A stretch of 64,000 nucleotides of DNA from Paracholeplasma brassicae (GCF_000967915.1 NC_022549.1:595522-659521), one strand, 5' to 3'; shown: positions 44,669 through 53,932, numbered from the stretch's first letter. Program-made: numbers and translations. Notes: a model not told the origin generated them from the sequence alone.

Positions 44669-46023
44669 AAAATCAAAACGTCCTTAGTTTCGGTATTGGT
44701 ACTTTAGGCAGAGATATGGTTTATACGCTAATCTCGATGTATTTAACCTTTTATTTAACCGATGTCCTCGATTTAACCAACCAAAGTTTAGGTGTATTTA
44801 CCGTACTGATTGTGGTTGTCAGGGTGTTTGATGCGTTTAATGACCCATTTATGGGGGTTGTTGTCGATAACACAAAGACAAGGTGGGGAAAATTTAAACC
44901 GTGGATTTTAATCGGATTGATTGGCTCAGCCATCGCAACGCTTCTAATTTTCTTTCCAATCAAACCAAAGGGATTATTACTATATGTCAGCTTTTTTGTC
45001 GCGTATTTGTTTTGGGAGATATTCTATACGATGAATGACATTGCCTACTGGTCGATGATGCCAGCGCTTTCAAATGACTCTAAAGAAAAAGAAAAAATAG
45101 GGGCTAGCGCAAGGATTTTTGCCAACATTGGTTTGTTCTTTGTGGTTGGAAGCATCGTCCCATTAACCAATTTGTTTAGCCGTTTATTTGATGATAATTT
45201 GATTTTAGGTTATTTTATGTTTGCGTTACTCGTTGTTTGGGTGATGGTTATCTTTCAATTGGTTACCTTATATTATGTAAAAGAAAAGAATACCTACAAA
45301 ATACGAGAGAAAACCAAAGTCAAAGAGATGTTTTATATCTTGTTTAAAAACGATCAATTGATGATAACGGCGTTAGCAATGACAATGTTCATGACGGGGT
45401 ATATGATTACGACCTCCTTTGGGTTACACTATTTTAAATATGTCATGAATAATGAGGGGCTATATTCAATCTTTGGCGTCATCTTAGGGGTCTCGCAAAT
45501 CATTGCTCTAGGTTCGTTTAGCTATTTTTCTAAACGCTTTTCAAGAAAACAGCTGTATCGTTATTCAACGTTTCTAGTGATTATTGGTTATTTACTATTT
45601 TATTTCTTGCCAACCAACATCATCTACGTTGGTCTAGCTGCCTTGTTGTTATTTTTTGGACAAGGGTATCTACAATTATTAATTCTTGTTTTTTTATCGG
45701 ATACGGTTGAGTATGGTCACTACAAATTAAGAAGAAGAAATGAATCGGTGAGCTTTTCGGTTCAACCATTCATTAATAAGTTATCAGGTGCAATCGCTAG
45801 TGGGGTCGTTTTAGTAACGGCAATTTTATCCGGTATCAATGAGGCAACGAGTGCCTCTGAGGTTAGAACAGAGGGAATCTTACTCATTAAGACCATGATG
45901 TTGATCATTCCGTTAATTCTCATTATTTTTAGTTTTCTAATTTATGTGAAATTTTACAAGATTGATGAGCCGTTTTATCGAAAAATAGTTTCAACAATTG
46001 AAGAACGAGAACAACAGAAATAA
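44665..46023 (+). CDS. GPH-family sugar:cation symporter (MelB-like MFS)
   Basis: 452 residues with about 12 membrane helices. Family features are the N-terminal FGIGTLGRDMVYTLISMYLT, the VVRVFDAFNDPFMGVVVDNT motif (DPxxG in loop 2-3) and RWGKFKPWILIG, the strongest glycoside-pentoside-hexuronide signature. These carriers import disaccharides or glycosides with H+ or Na+. The start overlaps the stop of the alpha-glucosidase gene, so an alpha-glucoside is the likely substrate (inference). No terminator is evident before the cold-shock promoter. Confidence 0.9.
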   Translation: MKNQNVLSFGIGTLGRDMVYTLISMYLTFYLTDVLDLTNQSLGVFTVLIVVVRVFDAFNDPFMGVVVDNTKTRWGKFKPWILIGLIGSAIATLLIFFPIKPKGLLLYVSFFVAYLFWEIFYTMNDIAYWSMMPALSNDSKEKEKIGASARIFANIGLFFVVGSIVPLTNLFSRLFDDNLILGYFMFALLVVWVMVIFQLVTLYYVKEKNTYKIREKTKVKEMFYILFKNDQLMITALAMTMFMTGYMITTSFGLHYFKYVMNNEGLYSIFGVILGVSQIIALGSFSYFSKRFSRKQLYRYSTFLVIIGYLLFYFLPTNIIYVGLAALLLFFGQGYLQLLILVFLSDTVEYGHYKLRRRNESVSFSVQPFINKLSGAIASGVVLVTAILSGINEATSASEVRTEGILLIKTMMLIIPLILIIFSFLIYVKFYKIDEPFYRKIVSTIEEREQQK

Positions 46024-46052
46024 AAATATTTTAAAAATAGTTAGGATTGCCC

Positions 46053-46081
46053 TTGTTTTAAATATTTTAATAGTGTATAAT
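46053..46081 (+). promoter_or_regulatory. Promoter and structured leader of the cold-shock gene
   Basis: TTGTTT (46053-46058), 17-base spacer, perfect TATAAT (46076-46081). It leaves a leader of about 47 bases containing a small hairpin (ACATC/GATGT, 46089-46105) before the AAGGAG ribosome site. cspA-type mRNAs are usually controlled by leader structure. Confidence 0.75.
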
Positions 46082-46134
46082 ACCAGTAGACATCAAAATC
46101 GATGTTGAATTTTTAAGTAAGGAGTACACATTTC

Positions 46135-46332
46135 ATGACAGGTAAAGTAAAATGGTTTGATGCTGAAAAAGGCTACGGATTTATCTCTACATCAGAAGGT
46201 AAAGACGTTTTCGTTCATTTCAGCGCTATCCAAGCAGATGGCTATAAGTCATTAGCAGAAGGCGACCAAGTTGAATTTGAAGTTAAAGACGGTGACCGTG
46301 GCCCACAAGCTGCGTCAATTCGTAAAGTATAA
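46135..46332 (+). CDS. cspA: Cold-shock protein, CspA family
   Basis: 65 residues, the normal size for a single cold-shock domain. It has [14 protein letters not shown] (RNP1 KGYGFI) and DVFVHFSAI (RNP2), with [10 protein letters not shown] and a typical C-terminal [10 protein letters not shown]. It binds single-stranded RNA/DNA and acts as an RNA chaperone. ATG after AAGGAG. Own promoter and own terminator (46357-46381). Confidence 0.96.
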   Translation: MTGKVKWFDAEKGYGFISTSEGKDVFVHFSAIQADGYKSLAEGDQVEFEVKDGDRGPQAASIRKV

Positions 46333-46356
46333 TTTTTCAATTGACAAGGTACATTT

Positions 46357-46382
46357 AAGGAACTGAAAAGTTCCTTTTTTGT
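46357..46382 (+). terminator. Terminator after cspA
   Basis: AAGGAACT (46357-46364), GAAA loop, AGTTCCTT (46369-46376), T-run. Confidence 0.85.
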
Positions 46383-46431
46383 TTGTTTCAAATAATATAA
46401 GCGTTTTCATGACAATATTTATTTTAATTTG

Positions 46432-46460
46432 TTGACATATTACTTCATGTGGGCTAATAT
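46432..46460 (+). promoter_or_regulatory. Promoter of the lysine-riboswitch transport operon
   Basis: Perfect -35 TTGACA (46432-46437), 17-base spacer, TAATAT (46455-46460). The transcript would start near 46467, just before the riboswitch. Confidence 0.8.
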
Positions 46461-46475
46461 AGTGTCAAACAAAAA

Positions 46476-46640
46476 AAGTTTAGAGGCAGCGATGCAAATG
46501 AGTAAAACGTCGAGCAGGCATGTGACGACACGTTTGAAAGGTAACCATCGCCGAATGAATAAATAGGCATATTTAATTCATGGGGTTATAAGAAATACTT
46601 ATAACACTCCTACATCAACATGTAGAGGCGCTAACGTGAG
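46476..46640 (+). ncRNA. Lysine riboswitch (L-box)
   Basis: All L-box landmarks are in order: AGAGGCAGCGATG, the loop-E ATGAGTA, P2 closure GCGATG (46488-46493 region) with CATCGC, TTGAAAGG, CGCCGAATG, P3 (ATGAAT/ATTCAT), TGGGG, P4 (TTATAAG/CTTATAA), ACTCC and P5 (CTACAT/ATGTAG). P1 is formed by GTTTAG near 46478 and CTAAC at 46631-46635. GGCGCT (46627-46632) can instead pair with AGCGTC (46671-46676) in the terminator, giving an antiterminator. Lysine binding should favour P1 and the terminator, shutting off the importer when lysine is plentiful. This identifies the transporter substrate. Confidence 0.92.
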
Positions 46641-46668
46641 ATTATAATTTTTAATTATTTCATGTGAT

Positions 46669-46694
46669 AAAGCGTCCAATGGACGCTTTTTTTG
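46669..46694 (+). terminator. Riboswitch-controlled terminator
   Basis: AAAGCGTCC (46669-46677), loop AAT, GGACGCTTT (46681-46689), T-run to 46693. Its 5' arm is the partner of the riboswitch antiterminator strand. Confidence 0.85.
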
Positions 46695-46724
46695 TTTGAA
46701 AATTAACTAGGAGGTCTCACAAAG

Positions 46725-47552
46725 ATGAGAAAAGTATTTTTATTATTCACAGTATTATTATCGTTTGGTTTGCTAAGTGCTTGTGGCTCTAGCGAACAAT
46801 TTGATCTAACTGAAGGTAACACGCTAACGGTTGGACTTGAAGCGGCTTACGCACCTTACAACTGGATGACTCAAACTCAAAATGAGTTTACAGTCCCACT
46901 AAATGGTCAGCCAGGGGCTTATGTCGATGGTTATGACGTTGTTGTTGCCAGAAGAATTGCAGAAGAGCTCAACTTAGAGTTAGTCATTAAAGCAATTGAT
47001 TGGGACGGCTTAATTCAAGCTTTACAAGCCAATCAAATCGATTTAATTATTGCGGGTATGAGTCCAACCTCAGAACGCGCAAAAACGGTCAACTTCTCTA
47101 ATGAGTACTATCGTAGCGAACAAGTGATTGTGGTTCAAAAAACGTCAAGCTTGGTTAATGCAACCTCACTAAATGATCTTTCAGGTAAACGTGCGGTGGC
47201 TCAATTAGGTACCTTACAAAACGATTTAATCGATCAAATTCCAAACGTGACAAAATTAACAGCGCTTGAGTCTTACGGGGCAATCACACAAGCCTTAAGA
47301 AGTGGACAAGCTGACTTATTTATTGCTGAGTTGCCTGTGGCACAATCAATCACAGCAGCAAATAGTGATTTAACTTACGTGGCATTTACAGGTGAAAATG
47401 GATTTGAAGTCGCAGAAGAAGACGTGACGACTGCGGTTGCTTTAAGAAAAAGAGATACGGATTTGTTAGAAGCAATCAACACCGTTTTAGCGGGTATCTC
47501 AGTTGAAACAAGAAATGGCTGGATGACAGCTGCACTAGAAAGACAAAACTAA
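46725..47552 (+). CDS. Lysine (amino acid) ABC transporter substrate-binding lipoprotein
   Basis: 275 residues. Lipoprotein signal with lipobox LLSAC (Cys about 20). SBP family 3 domain: LTVGLEAAYAPYNWM, YVDGYDVVVARRIAEELN, DGLIQALQANQIDLIIAGMS and ERAKTVNFSNEYYRS. It captures the amino acid outside the membrane for the permease. Start after CTAGGAGGT. The lysine riboswitch and attenuator immediately upstream argue for lysine as the main ligand; the binding-site residues alone do not settle this. Two bases separate it from the permease gene. Confidence 0.93.
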   Translation: MRKVFLLFTVLLSFGLLSACGSSEQFDLTEGNTLTVGLEAAYAPYNWMTQTQNEFTVPLNGQPGAYVDGYDVVVARRIAEELNLELVIKAIDWDGLIQALQANQIDLIIAGMSPTSERAKTVNFSNEYYRSEQVIVVQKTSSLVNATSLNDLSGKRAVAQLGTLQNDLIDQIPNVTKLTALESYGAITQALRSGQADLFIAELPVAQSITAANSDLTYVAFTGENGFEVAEEDVTTAVALRKRDTDLLEAINTVLAGISVETRNGWMTAALERQN

Positions 47553-47553
47553 G

Positions 47554-48309
47554 ATGAACGATTTATTAATGTCGTTACCGGATCAAGGTGAGTTTTTCAA
47601 AACATTAATTTATCTTTTTGTTACTTACTACAAAGTCATTTTATTTGGGCTAGGCATTACCGTCTTACTGTCTGTTGTTGGGACAGTAGGCGGGTTTTTC
47701 CTTGCCATAGGACTTACAGGTTTTCGAACACTAGAAGTGGATAAAAAAAGAGATACCTTAGTGATTAAAATACTCAAGGTGATCGGGCAAAAATTTGCCG
47801 TTCTATACGTGACAGTCTTTAGAGGCACACCGATGATTGTTCAAGCGATGATCATTTTTTATGGGGTAGCACAGGCCAATCTTTTTTCGTGGTGGGCGCC
47901 ACTACCTGCAGGTCTAATTATTGTAACACTAAACACAACCGCCTACATCTCAGAAGTGTTACGTGGGGGGTTAGAAAGTTTAGACGTCGGTCAAATGGAA
48001 GCTGCGCGTTCGGTTGGTATGACAAAATCTCAAGCGATGCGTCACGTCATGTGGCCGCAAGCCATTAAGAATGCACTACCTGGTATTGGTAATGAGTTTG
48101 TAGTTAATTTAAAAGATACCGCGGTGCTTAGTGTCATTAGTGTGGTCGATTTATTCTATGCGGTTAGACAATCTGCGAGTGAATCATATCGTTTCTTAGA
48201 AGCTTTCATGATTGCAGCAATTATGTATTTGATTCTCACATACTTGTCTTCTAAATTAATCAACTATTTGTCTAGACGCATGAGTCAAACTGGGGAGGCG
48301 AACCTATGA
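47554..48309 (+). CDS. Lysine (amino acid) ABC transporter permease
   Basis: 251 residues with about five membrane helices. HEQ/GlnP-type permease: [23 protein letters not shown], then [30 protein letters not shown] (the EAA loop that docks the ATPase) and [18 protein letters not shown]. It sits between the lipoprotein and ATPase genes, overlapping the latter by 4 bases, and presumably works as a homodimer. Confidence 0.94.
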   Translation: MNDLLMSLPDQGEFFKTLIYLFVTYYKVILFGLGITVLLSVVGTVGGFFLAIGLTGFRTLEVDKKRDTLVIKILKVIGQKFAVLYVTVFRGTPMIVQAMIIFYGVAQANLFSWWAPLPAGLIIVTLNTTAYISEVLRGGLESLDVGQMEAARSVGMTKSQAMRHVMWPQAIKNALPGIGNEFVVNLKDTAVLSVISVVDLFYAVRQSASESYRFLEAFMIAAIMYLILTYLSSKLINYLSRRMSQTGEANL

Positions 48310-49043
48310 GTACATTAATAAGTGTTCAAAACCTTAAAAAGAGTTTTGGTCCAAAAGTCATTCTCAATGACGTTAATCTAGATGTTAATGAAGGCGAAGT
48401 GATCACCTTAATTGGATCTTCTGGTAGTGGTAAAACGACACTACTTCGATGTCTAAATTTATTAAATGAACCAGATCAAGGTCACATTTACTTTGAAGAT
48501 TCTGACTTAATGGATCCGAATACAGACATCAATCACCTAAGAGAACGTATGGGGATGGTTTTTCAGTCCTTTAATTTATTCAATAATAAAAGCGTCTTAG
48601 ATAACTGTACACTATCGCCAATCAAGGTGTTAGGTTTATCGCCAGATGAAGCTAAAAAAAGAGCTGTTAAGTATTTAGAAAAAGTAGGGATGAAAGACTT
48701 TATAAGTGCGAACCCTAAAACATTATCTGGTGGACAAAAACAAAGAGTAGCAATCGCAAGAGCGCTTTGTATGGAACCTAAGGTGATGCTATTTGATGAA
48801 CCAACCTCAGCACTCGACCCAGAAATGGTAATTGATGTGCTAAACGTCATAAAAACATTAGCTCAAGAAGGAATGACAATGGTCATCGTTACCCATGAAA
48901 TGGGTTTTGCTAAAGATGTGTCTGATCGCGTTTTATTTATGGACCAAGGCGTTATTTTAGAATCGGGTACACCTGATGAAATCTTTAACTACCCACAAGA
49001 AGAACGTACAAAACAATTTTTAAAGCGAATATTATCACACTAA
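48306..49043 (+). CDS. Lysine (amino acid) ABC transporter ATP-binding protein, GlnQ type
   Basis: 245 residues. Walker [10 protein letters not shown] (about 38-46), Q-loop VFQSFNLF, signature [15 protein letters not shown], Walker [17 protein letters not shown] and [19 protein letters not shown], which is distinctive for the polar amino-acid (GlnQ/ArtM) subfamily. Last gene of the lysine-riboswitch operon. Followed by an AAAATGAG/CTCATTTT hairpin with T-run (49048-49090). Confidence 0.95.
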   Translation: MSTLISVQNLKKSFGPKVILNDVNLDVNEGEVITLIGSSGSGKTTLLRCLNLLNEPDQGHIYFEDSDLMDPNTDINHLRERMGMVFQSFNLFNNKSVLDNCTLSPIKVLGLSPDEAKKRAVKYLEKVGMKDFISANPKTLSGGQKQRVAIARALCMEPKVMLFDEPTSALDPEMVIDVLNVIKTLAQEGMTMVIVTHEMGFAKDVSDRVLFMDQGVILESGTPDEIFNYPQEERTKQFLKRILSH

Positions 49044-49047
49044 TTGA

Positions 49048-49088
49048 AAATGAGCGTATAGTTATATATTCTCATTTTTTCTTTTTTT
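49048..49088 (+). terminator. Terminator after the lysine importer operon
   Basis: AAAATGAG pairs with CTCATTTT across an AT-rich loop and is followed by TTCTTTTTTT. Confidence 0.65.
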
Positions 49089-49092
49089 AGTG

Positions 49093-49121
49093 TTGAATGA
49101 TAGCGCTTTTATTGGTATAAT
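49093..49121 (+). promoter_or_regulatory. Promoter of the Fic gene
   Basis: TTGAAT (49093-49098), 17-base spacer, perfect TATAAT (49116-49121). Confidence 0.7.
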
Positions 49122-49149
49122 GACAATATAGAATGGGAGTGGAAAATTT

Positions 49150-49881
49150 ATGGAAAAAGGATTACTTGAAACAGAGAAAAAGCACCTCTTGAACATCATC
49201 GATGATGTAAAAGAGGAAGTAAAACAAAAGATTTCCAAGGATTTTAGTATTAAGTATGCGCACGATGCCGTGAGTATTGAAGGTAAAAACAGCATCACTT
49301 TAGATGAGGCCTACACACTTAATCTTGCCAAGACTTTGACCAATCGAAGTGAATGTGAACAAAAAGAACTACTCAATCATCTAAAAGCTTATGAGCTAGT
49401 GTTAAACGCAGTAAATCAGGATAAACCAATGACTGAGGAATTACTAAAAGACATTCATCAAGTCCTGTTAGATGGCATTATGGCCGGAGGCTTATATCGT
49501 CAAGTAAACGTTGGGTTAATTGGTAAAACACATCAACCACCAGATCACATTAAAGTCTATGATCGAATGAAAAAGTATATGGCAAGACTCGATGACTTTG
49601 AAGGCAATGCAATTGAATTAGCCTGCTATGCGCACCTTGGCATATCAAAAATTCATCCATTTATTGATGGTAACGGTCGATTAGCACGACTAGTTATGAA
49701 TTACTATTTAATGAAGCATAACTATCTTCCAATTTCGATTTCTACAGACCAGCGGAACGCATATTTCGAAGCACTTGATTTATTCAAAGAGACGAAGGAT
49801 ATGAACCCGATGGTAGAATTTATTACATCCCTATTAATTAAGCGATACAATGAATATAATCAAGCGATAGAAAATGCATAA
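49150..49881 (+). CDS. Fic/DOC-family protein, probable AMPylator
   Basis: 243 residues, ATG after GGGAGTGG. The catalytic loop is complete: H172-P-F-I-D-G-N-G-R-L-A-R (HxFx[DE]GNGRxxR). Upstream features are the flap region (KTHQPPDHIKVYDRMKKYM) and, near residue 38, HDAVSIEGK, which resembles the N-terminal auto-inhibitory helix of Fic proteins although it lacks a Ser/Thr four residues before the Glu. Fic proteins transfer AMP from ATP to target hydroxyls. No antitoxin partner is adjacent. The target is unknown. It has its own promoter and terminator, so it is an independent unit. Confidence 0.9.
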   Translation: MEKGLLETEKKHLLNIIDDVKEEVKQKISKDFSIKYAHDAVSIEGKNSITLDEAYTLNLAKTLTNRSECEQKELLNHLKAYELVLNAVNQDKPMTEELLKDIHQVLLDGIMAGGLYRQVNVGLIGKTHQPPDHIKVYDRMKKYMARLDDFEGNAIELACYAHLGISKIHPFIDGNGRLARLVMNYYLMKHNYLPISISTDQRNAYFEALDLFKETKDMNPMVEFITSLLIKRYNEYNQAIENA

Positions 49882-49893
49882 ATAACTAATTTA

Positions 49894-49929
49894 AGACGCC
49901 TAATCCGAATGATTAGGTGTCTTTTTTTG
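49894..49929 (+). terminator. Terminator after the Fic gene
   Basis: AGACGCCTAATC (49894-49905), loop CGAAT, GATTAGGTGTCT (49911-49922) with one G-T pair, then seven T. Confidence 0.85.
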
Positions 49930-50109
49930 TTTGGAGATTATCAGTTAGATCATACCAAGATGGATTAAAAGAGATATTAAGTTGTTATAAAATATGTACT
50001 TATTGAGGTAAGTTAGATATTAGATTTCCATGATAGCGTTTAAATTAATCTTTTTTTAAAAAAGACTATATAATAATAGAATTTTGTGTATAATAATTAT
50101 GGTGATAAC

Positions 50110-51255
50110 GTGAAAGAATTAAATAAGTACCAAATGACTTATTTTATACGGTTTATAGGGGATTCGATGTTCTATCCTTTTTTTGCGCTTTATTTATCAA
50201 GTATTGGTGTAGAAAACAAAGAACTAGGCGTTATTATGATGATACTTCCTTTAATCGCAATATTTGTAAATCCGATTTGGAGTCACTTTTCAAAAAATGT
50301 GAATTCAAATCGGCTATTTTTACGAATTTTGACAATCATAGAAGCTTTAATGATTGTGCTGTTGATTGGCAGAACTTCAACTGAGGCAATTGTGATTATA
50401 ACCATCATGATTGCGATTGCAGGACAGCCTTTCTACATCATGTTAGATGGGTTCACATCAATCTTTTCAAAAGCCAATGGGTTCCAATACGGTAACATCC
50501 GGCTCTATGGTTCACTAAGCTATGCCTTAGGCACGTTAGCGGCTGGGTATTTAATCAAACTTTATGGTTATGGGACGACATTCTATTTGGCAGGTTTCTT
50601 CTTCGTTATCACAGGTGTTTTAATCCACTGGATGAAACCACTTGATTTATCGAGTGATCTTGATTTAAATGAAAAAAGTGATCTCAAATCTTTAGTTAGA
50701 AATAAACGTTATTTGCTTTTTGCGATGTATTACATCATACTACTTGGAACCATTTTTGGTGCCGATGCGTTTTTAGGTGTGTATTTCGAAACCTTAGGGG
50801 TCGAAACTGATGCGTTTGGATGGATTACATTTTATTTCATCATTGGTGAGATATTAGTATTATTCATTTTGTCGAAATTTGGTCATTTATTTAAAACCAA
50901 AAACATATTGATTTTAATGGCCATTATGAATGCCATTAGATACTTTTCATACGGTTTTGGACTGCCTCTAGTAGCTATGATCATCATATCTGCTTCTAGA
51001 AGTATTTCAATGGGTGGGATACTCTATATTTCCATTCGATATATGACTGAAATAACCAGCTCGAAAAATCTGACGTTAGGAATTTTGCTGTATTCCTCGT
51101 TTCGAAGTTTATTAACAGCAATCATCACAGTAGTTGGTGGCTATGTAACTGACTTTTACGGCTATCAGTCGTTTTACGTAATTGTTGGTATTATTGCCTT
51201 AATCGGCCTTGGATTTATCAATTACAAGGAAAGCCAAAAACCACTAGAAATGTGA
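50110..51255 (+). CDS. Major facilitator superfamily transporter (MFS_1-like)
   Basis: 381 residues from GTG 50110, chosen because GGTGATAAC precedes it. The longer ORF from 50086 overlaps a TATAAT box (50089-50094), and another TATAAT lies at 50069-50074. About 12 membrane helices. The opening YQMTYFIRFIGDSMFYPFFALYLSSIGV and the GNIRLYGSLSYALGTLAAGYLI stretch in helix 4/5 (RxxGSLxY) match the LacY/nucleoside-symporter-like MFS_1-like group. Substrate unknown. The downstream S1-domain gene begins 24 bases later in the same frame, separated by a genuine TGA. Confidence 0.85.
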   Translation: MKELNKYQMTYFIRFIGDSMFYPFFALYLSSIGVENKELGVIMMILPLIAIFVNPIWSHFSKNVNSNRLFLRILTIIEALMIVLLIGRTSTEAIVIITIMIAIAGQPFYIMLDGFTSIFSKANGFQYGNIRLYGSLSYALGTLAAGYLIKLYGYGTTFYLAGFFFVITGVLIHWMKPLDLSSDLDLNEKSDLKSLVRNKRYLLFAMYYIILLGTIFGADAFLGVYFETLGVETDAFGWITFYFIIGEILVLFILSKFGHLFKTKNILILMAIMNAIRYFSYGFGLPLVAMIIISASRSISMGGILYISIRYMTEITSSKNLTLGILLYSSFRSLLTAIITVVGGYVTDFYGYQSFYVIVGIIALIGLGFINYKESQKPLEM

Positions 51256-51279
51256 TATAATATTATAGGATGTGATACT

Positions 51280-52125
51280 ATGTTAAATATTGGTGATATC
51301 AATCAATTAGATGTCAAAAGAAAAACCGACATCGGTTATATGTTAACCGACGGTAAAGAAGATGTGTTTCTACACTTTAATGAAACAAATCATAAAGAAT
51401 TAAAAGACGGAGAAACCGTCGATGCTTTTTTGTATTTCGATAATAAAGCAAGACTTGCAGCAACGCTGTCTACGCCTGTTATTACAGTCAAACAAAAAGG
51501 GTTTGTGATGGTAAAAGAAATCAATCATGACCTCGGTGTGTTTGTTGATAACGGGATATCAAAAGATATGCTTGTTTCCAAAGATTTCCTTCCTTATGAT
51601 TTTGATAAATGGCCAGTAAAAGGCGATATGCTTTACTGTATTTTAAGACACAAAAACCGTTTGACGGCAAAACCGTTAAACAAATATGATGTTGACGTCA
51701 ATACCGAAGAAAAACTAAGTGCAACCGATCGAATTGACGCTTATGTCATTCACGTGGGTAACGAAGGGTATAACCTGCTTTCTGTCCGCAATCACTTAAT
51801 CTTTGTTCATCAAACCCAAGTTAGAGAAGCACTACGTATGGGCCAAAAGGTGAATGTTCGTATTCAAAGGGTAAATCCATTTGACTACAACGGATCTTTA
51901 ATTGAAACCAAAGAAAAAGTCATGGATCAAGACGCAGAAGTGATTTTTAAATACATCAAAGCAAATAAAAAGATACGTTTCAATAGCGATTCCGATCCAA
52001 AGGAAATCTTAGAAACGTTTGGTATGTCAAAAAAAGCATTTAAACGTGCACTTGGCAGACTATACAGTGAAAGAAAAATTATGTTTGAAGGTGACTACAC
52101 GGTGTTAGTCGAAGGTGACGAGTAA
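51280..52125 (+). CDS. S1 RNA-binding protein, CvfB/YitL-like
   Basis: 281 residues, ATG after AGGATGTGATACT. Repeated S1-type OB domains: VKRKTDIGYMLTDGKEDVFLHFNE near the N-terminus, FVMVKEINHDLGVFVDNGISKDMLVSKDFLP in the second, and ATDRIDAYVIHVGNEGYNLL in the third. A C-terminal winged helix follows (FKYIKANKKIRFNSDSDPKEILETFGMSKKAFKRALGRLY), the CvfB architecture. Staphylococcal CvfB binds RNA and affects virulence-gene expression; the role here is presumably post-transcriptional. Its TAATG junction with proS makes the two genes translationally coupled. Confidence 0.88.
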   Translation: MLNIGDINQLDVKRKTDIGYMLTDGKEDVFLHFNETNHKELKDGETVDAFLYFDNKARLAATLSTPVITVKQKGFVMVKEINHDLGVFVDNGISKDMLVSKDFLPYDFDKWPVKGDMLYCILRHKNRLTAKPLNKYDVDVNTEEKLSATDRIDAYVIHVGNEGYNLLSVRNHLIFVHQTQVREALRMGQKVNVRIQRVNPFDYNGSLIETKEKVMDQDAEVIFKYIKANKKIRFNSDSDPKEILETFGMSKKAFKRALGRLYSERKIMFEGDYTVLVEGDE

Positions 52126-53552
52126 TGAAACAAAAATTAGTTGAGACAATTACATCAAGAGACGTTGACTTTGCTCAGTGGTATACGGATCTATGTTTAA
52201 AAGCTGAACTCATGGACTATTCCGATGCCAAAGGGTTTATTATTTACCGTCCTTATGGTTATGCAATTTGGGAAAACATCCAATCCTTCTTAGACACGAG
52301 ATTCAAAGAAACTGGACATGAGAACGTCTACATGCCAATGGTCATCTCTGAATCACTCTTTCAAAAAGAAAAAGACCACGTGGATGGTTTCGCACCTGAA
52401 ACGGCATTCATGACGACAAAAAATCAAGACGAACAAGAAGAAAAACTAATCATTAGACCAACCTCAGAAGTGTTGTTTTGTCAACACTACGCTAAAATAG
52501 TCAGTTCCTATCGAGATCTACCAAAGAAATACAATCAATGGTGTTCCGTGGTCCGTTGGGAAAAAACAACCAGACCATTTTTAAGAGGAAAGGAATTCCT
52601 ATGGCAAGAAGGCCATACCATTCATAGAACCGAAGAAGAAGCCAAAAAAGAAACACTTGACATGCTTCAAATCTATGAAAACCTAGGAAAGGATTTACTC
52701 GCGATTCCATTTGTAACTGGAAGAAAGACCGAGAAAGAAAAATTTGCAGGCGCAGAAGAAACCTACGCCATCGAAGCATTAATGCACGATGGAAAGGCAC
52801 TTCAATCAGGAACGTCACATTACTTTGGGCAAGGATTCGCTCAAGCATTTGACATTAAGTTCCAAGATCAAGACTCGAAAATCAAACACGTCTATCAAAC
52901 CTCATGGGGAGTGTCGACACGTTTGATTGGTGCGGTAATTATGGTGCACGGGGACGATGAAGGGTTAGTATTACCACCTTACGTTGCTCCAACACAAATC
53001 ATCATTATTCCAATCCAATCAAATAAAGAAGTGGTACAAACAGCTACCAATCAAGTCTATGAAGACTTGAAGAAAGCTGGATTTAGAGTAAAAGTTGATG
53101 ATTCGAATAAATCACCAGGATGGAAGTTTTCTGAATATGAAATGAAGGGTGTTCCAGTCAGAGTTGAAATCGGTCCAAGAGACTTAGAAAACAACTGCGT
53201 GACCATCACCACAAGACATGACAGAAACAAAGTCCAAATAAAGATTGATGAATTGGTAGAGAAAATGCCAAATGTCCTTAAAGACATGCATGAGACGCTC
53301 TATCAAAATGCATTAAAACATGTAGAAAATAATACGTATGTGGCAAACACATACGAGGAATTTAAAACATTAATCGAAAAAGGTGGCTATATCAAGATGA
53401 GTATTTCAGGCGAAGAAGCTGAATTAATCATCAAACAAGATACAGCAGCTACCGCAAGAGTGATCTTAATCGATGAACCATTAATCACAACCGTGTGTCC
53501 TGTTACAAATAAACAAGCAACTCAAACTGTTTTATTTGCAAGGGCCTATTAA
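52125..53552 (+). CDS. proS: Prolyl-tRNA synthetase, class 3 (archaeal/eukaryotic type)
   Basis: 475 residues. Class II aaRS core: FIIYRPYGYAIWENIQSFLD (motif 1 region), LIIRPTSEVLFCQHYAKIV, NQWCSVVRWEKTTRPFLRGKEFLWQEGHT (motif 2) and GDDEGLVLPPYVAPTQIIIIPI (motif 3 running into the anticodon-binding domain). It lacks the editing domain inserted in the long bacterial ProRS and has the C-terminal domain ending in AY, which defines the ProS3 type used by Mollicutes, Bacteroidetes and some Firmicutes. It charges tRNA-Pro; a tRNA-Pro (TGG) lies at 31.0 kb. Terminated by a hairpin around its stop codon. Confidence 0.96.
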   Translation: MKQKLVETITSRDVDFAQWYTDLCLKAELMDYSDAKGFIIYRPYGYAIWENIQSFLDTRFKETGHENVYMPMVISESLFQKEKDHVDGFAPETAFMTTKNQDEQEEKLIIRPTSEVLFCQHYAKIVSSYRDLPKKYNQWCSVVRWEKTTRPFLRGKEFLWQEGHTIHRTEEEAKKETLDMLQIYENLGKDLLAIPFVTGRKTEKEKFAGAEETYAIEALMHDGKALQSGTSHYFGQGFAQAFDIKFQDQDSKIKHVYQTSWGVSTRLIGAVIMVHGDDEGLVLPPYVAPTQIIIIPIQSNKEVVQTATNQVYEDLKKAGFRVKVDDSNKSPGWKFSEYEMKGVPVRVEIGPRDLENNCVTITTRHDRNKVQIKIDELVEKMPNVLKDMHETLYQNALKHVENNTYVANTYEEFKTLIEKGGYIKMSISGEEAELIIKQDTAATARVILIDEPLITTVCPVTNKQATQTVLFARAY

Positions 53553-53578
53553 TCATAGACCCTTGTTTTATTTTTTTA
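53539..53578 (+). terminator. Terminator overlapping the proS stop
   Basis: CAAGGG-c-CTA (53539-53548) pairs with TAG-a-CCCTTG (53556-53565), then TTTTATTTTTTT. The V-ATPase operon starts 20 bases further on, so part of its transcription may come from readthrough. Confidence 0.75.
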
Positions 53579-53597
53579 GAAGAAGAAGGTGAAATCA

Positions 53598-53909
53598 ATG
53601 CATACATCCGTCATAAAAAACACAATTGAACTTGACAAAAAAGCGAGAAACAGAGTGTTAGAACTAAAAGAAGAAAAAGCAAACATTGACGAACGAATTA
53701 AATCGGATCAAAAAGAATTATTAAAACAAATGAAGCTTGAAGTCGATCAAGCCGTCTTAGAAGCCAGATCGAAATACGAAGCTCAGCTTTACACAAGACA
53801 AAGTACCGAAAGCCTTCAATTTAAACAAGTGCTTGATGAGATGACTCGTACGTACGAAGAAAATAGAGAAACATGGATCAACGAAATCGTAGCGTTTTGT
53901 GAGAAGTGA
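53598..53909 (+). CDS. V-type ATPase peripheral stalk subunit G/H
   Basis: 103 residues from ATG 53598, preceded by GAAGGTGAAATCA (a GTG nine bases upstream lies in the ribosome site). The protein is almost entirely charged coiled coil (LDKKARNRVLELKEEKANI ... RQSTESLQFKQVLDE), as expected of the G/H (NtpF/AtpH) stator subunit that pairs with subunit E. Identification rests mainly on length, composition and first place in the V-ATPase operon; sequence conservation in this family is poor. Confidence 0.75.
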   Translation: MHTSVIKNTIELDKKARNRVLELKEEKANIDERIKSDQKELLKQMKLEVDQAVLEARSKYEAQLYTRQSTESLQFKQVLDEMTRTYEENRETWINEIVAFCEK

Positions 53910-53932
53910 TTTCATGAGAGGATTGATTAATT

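Noticed and set aside
50110-52125. Use of TGA as tryptophan (genetic code 4), suggested by the interrupted TPM gene
   Set aside because: Reading TGA as Trp would fuse the MFS gene (TGA at 51253) in frame to the unrelated S1-domain protein. Many overlapping ATGA/GTGA junctions also use TGA as a sensible stop, and conserved Trp codons are TGG.
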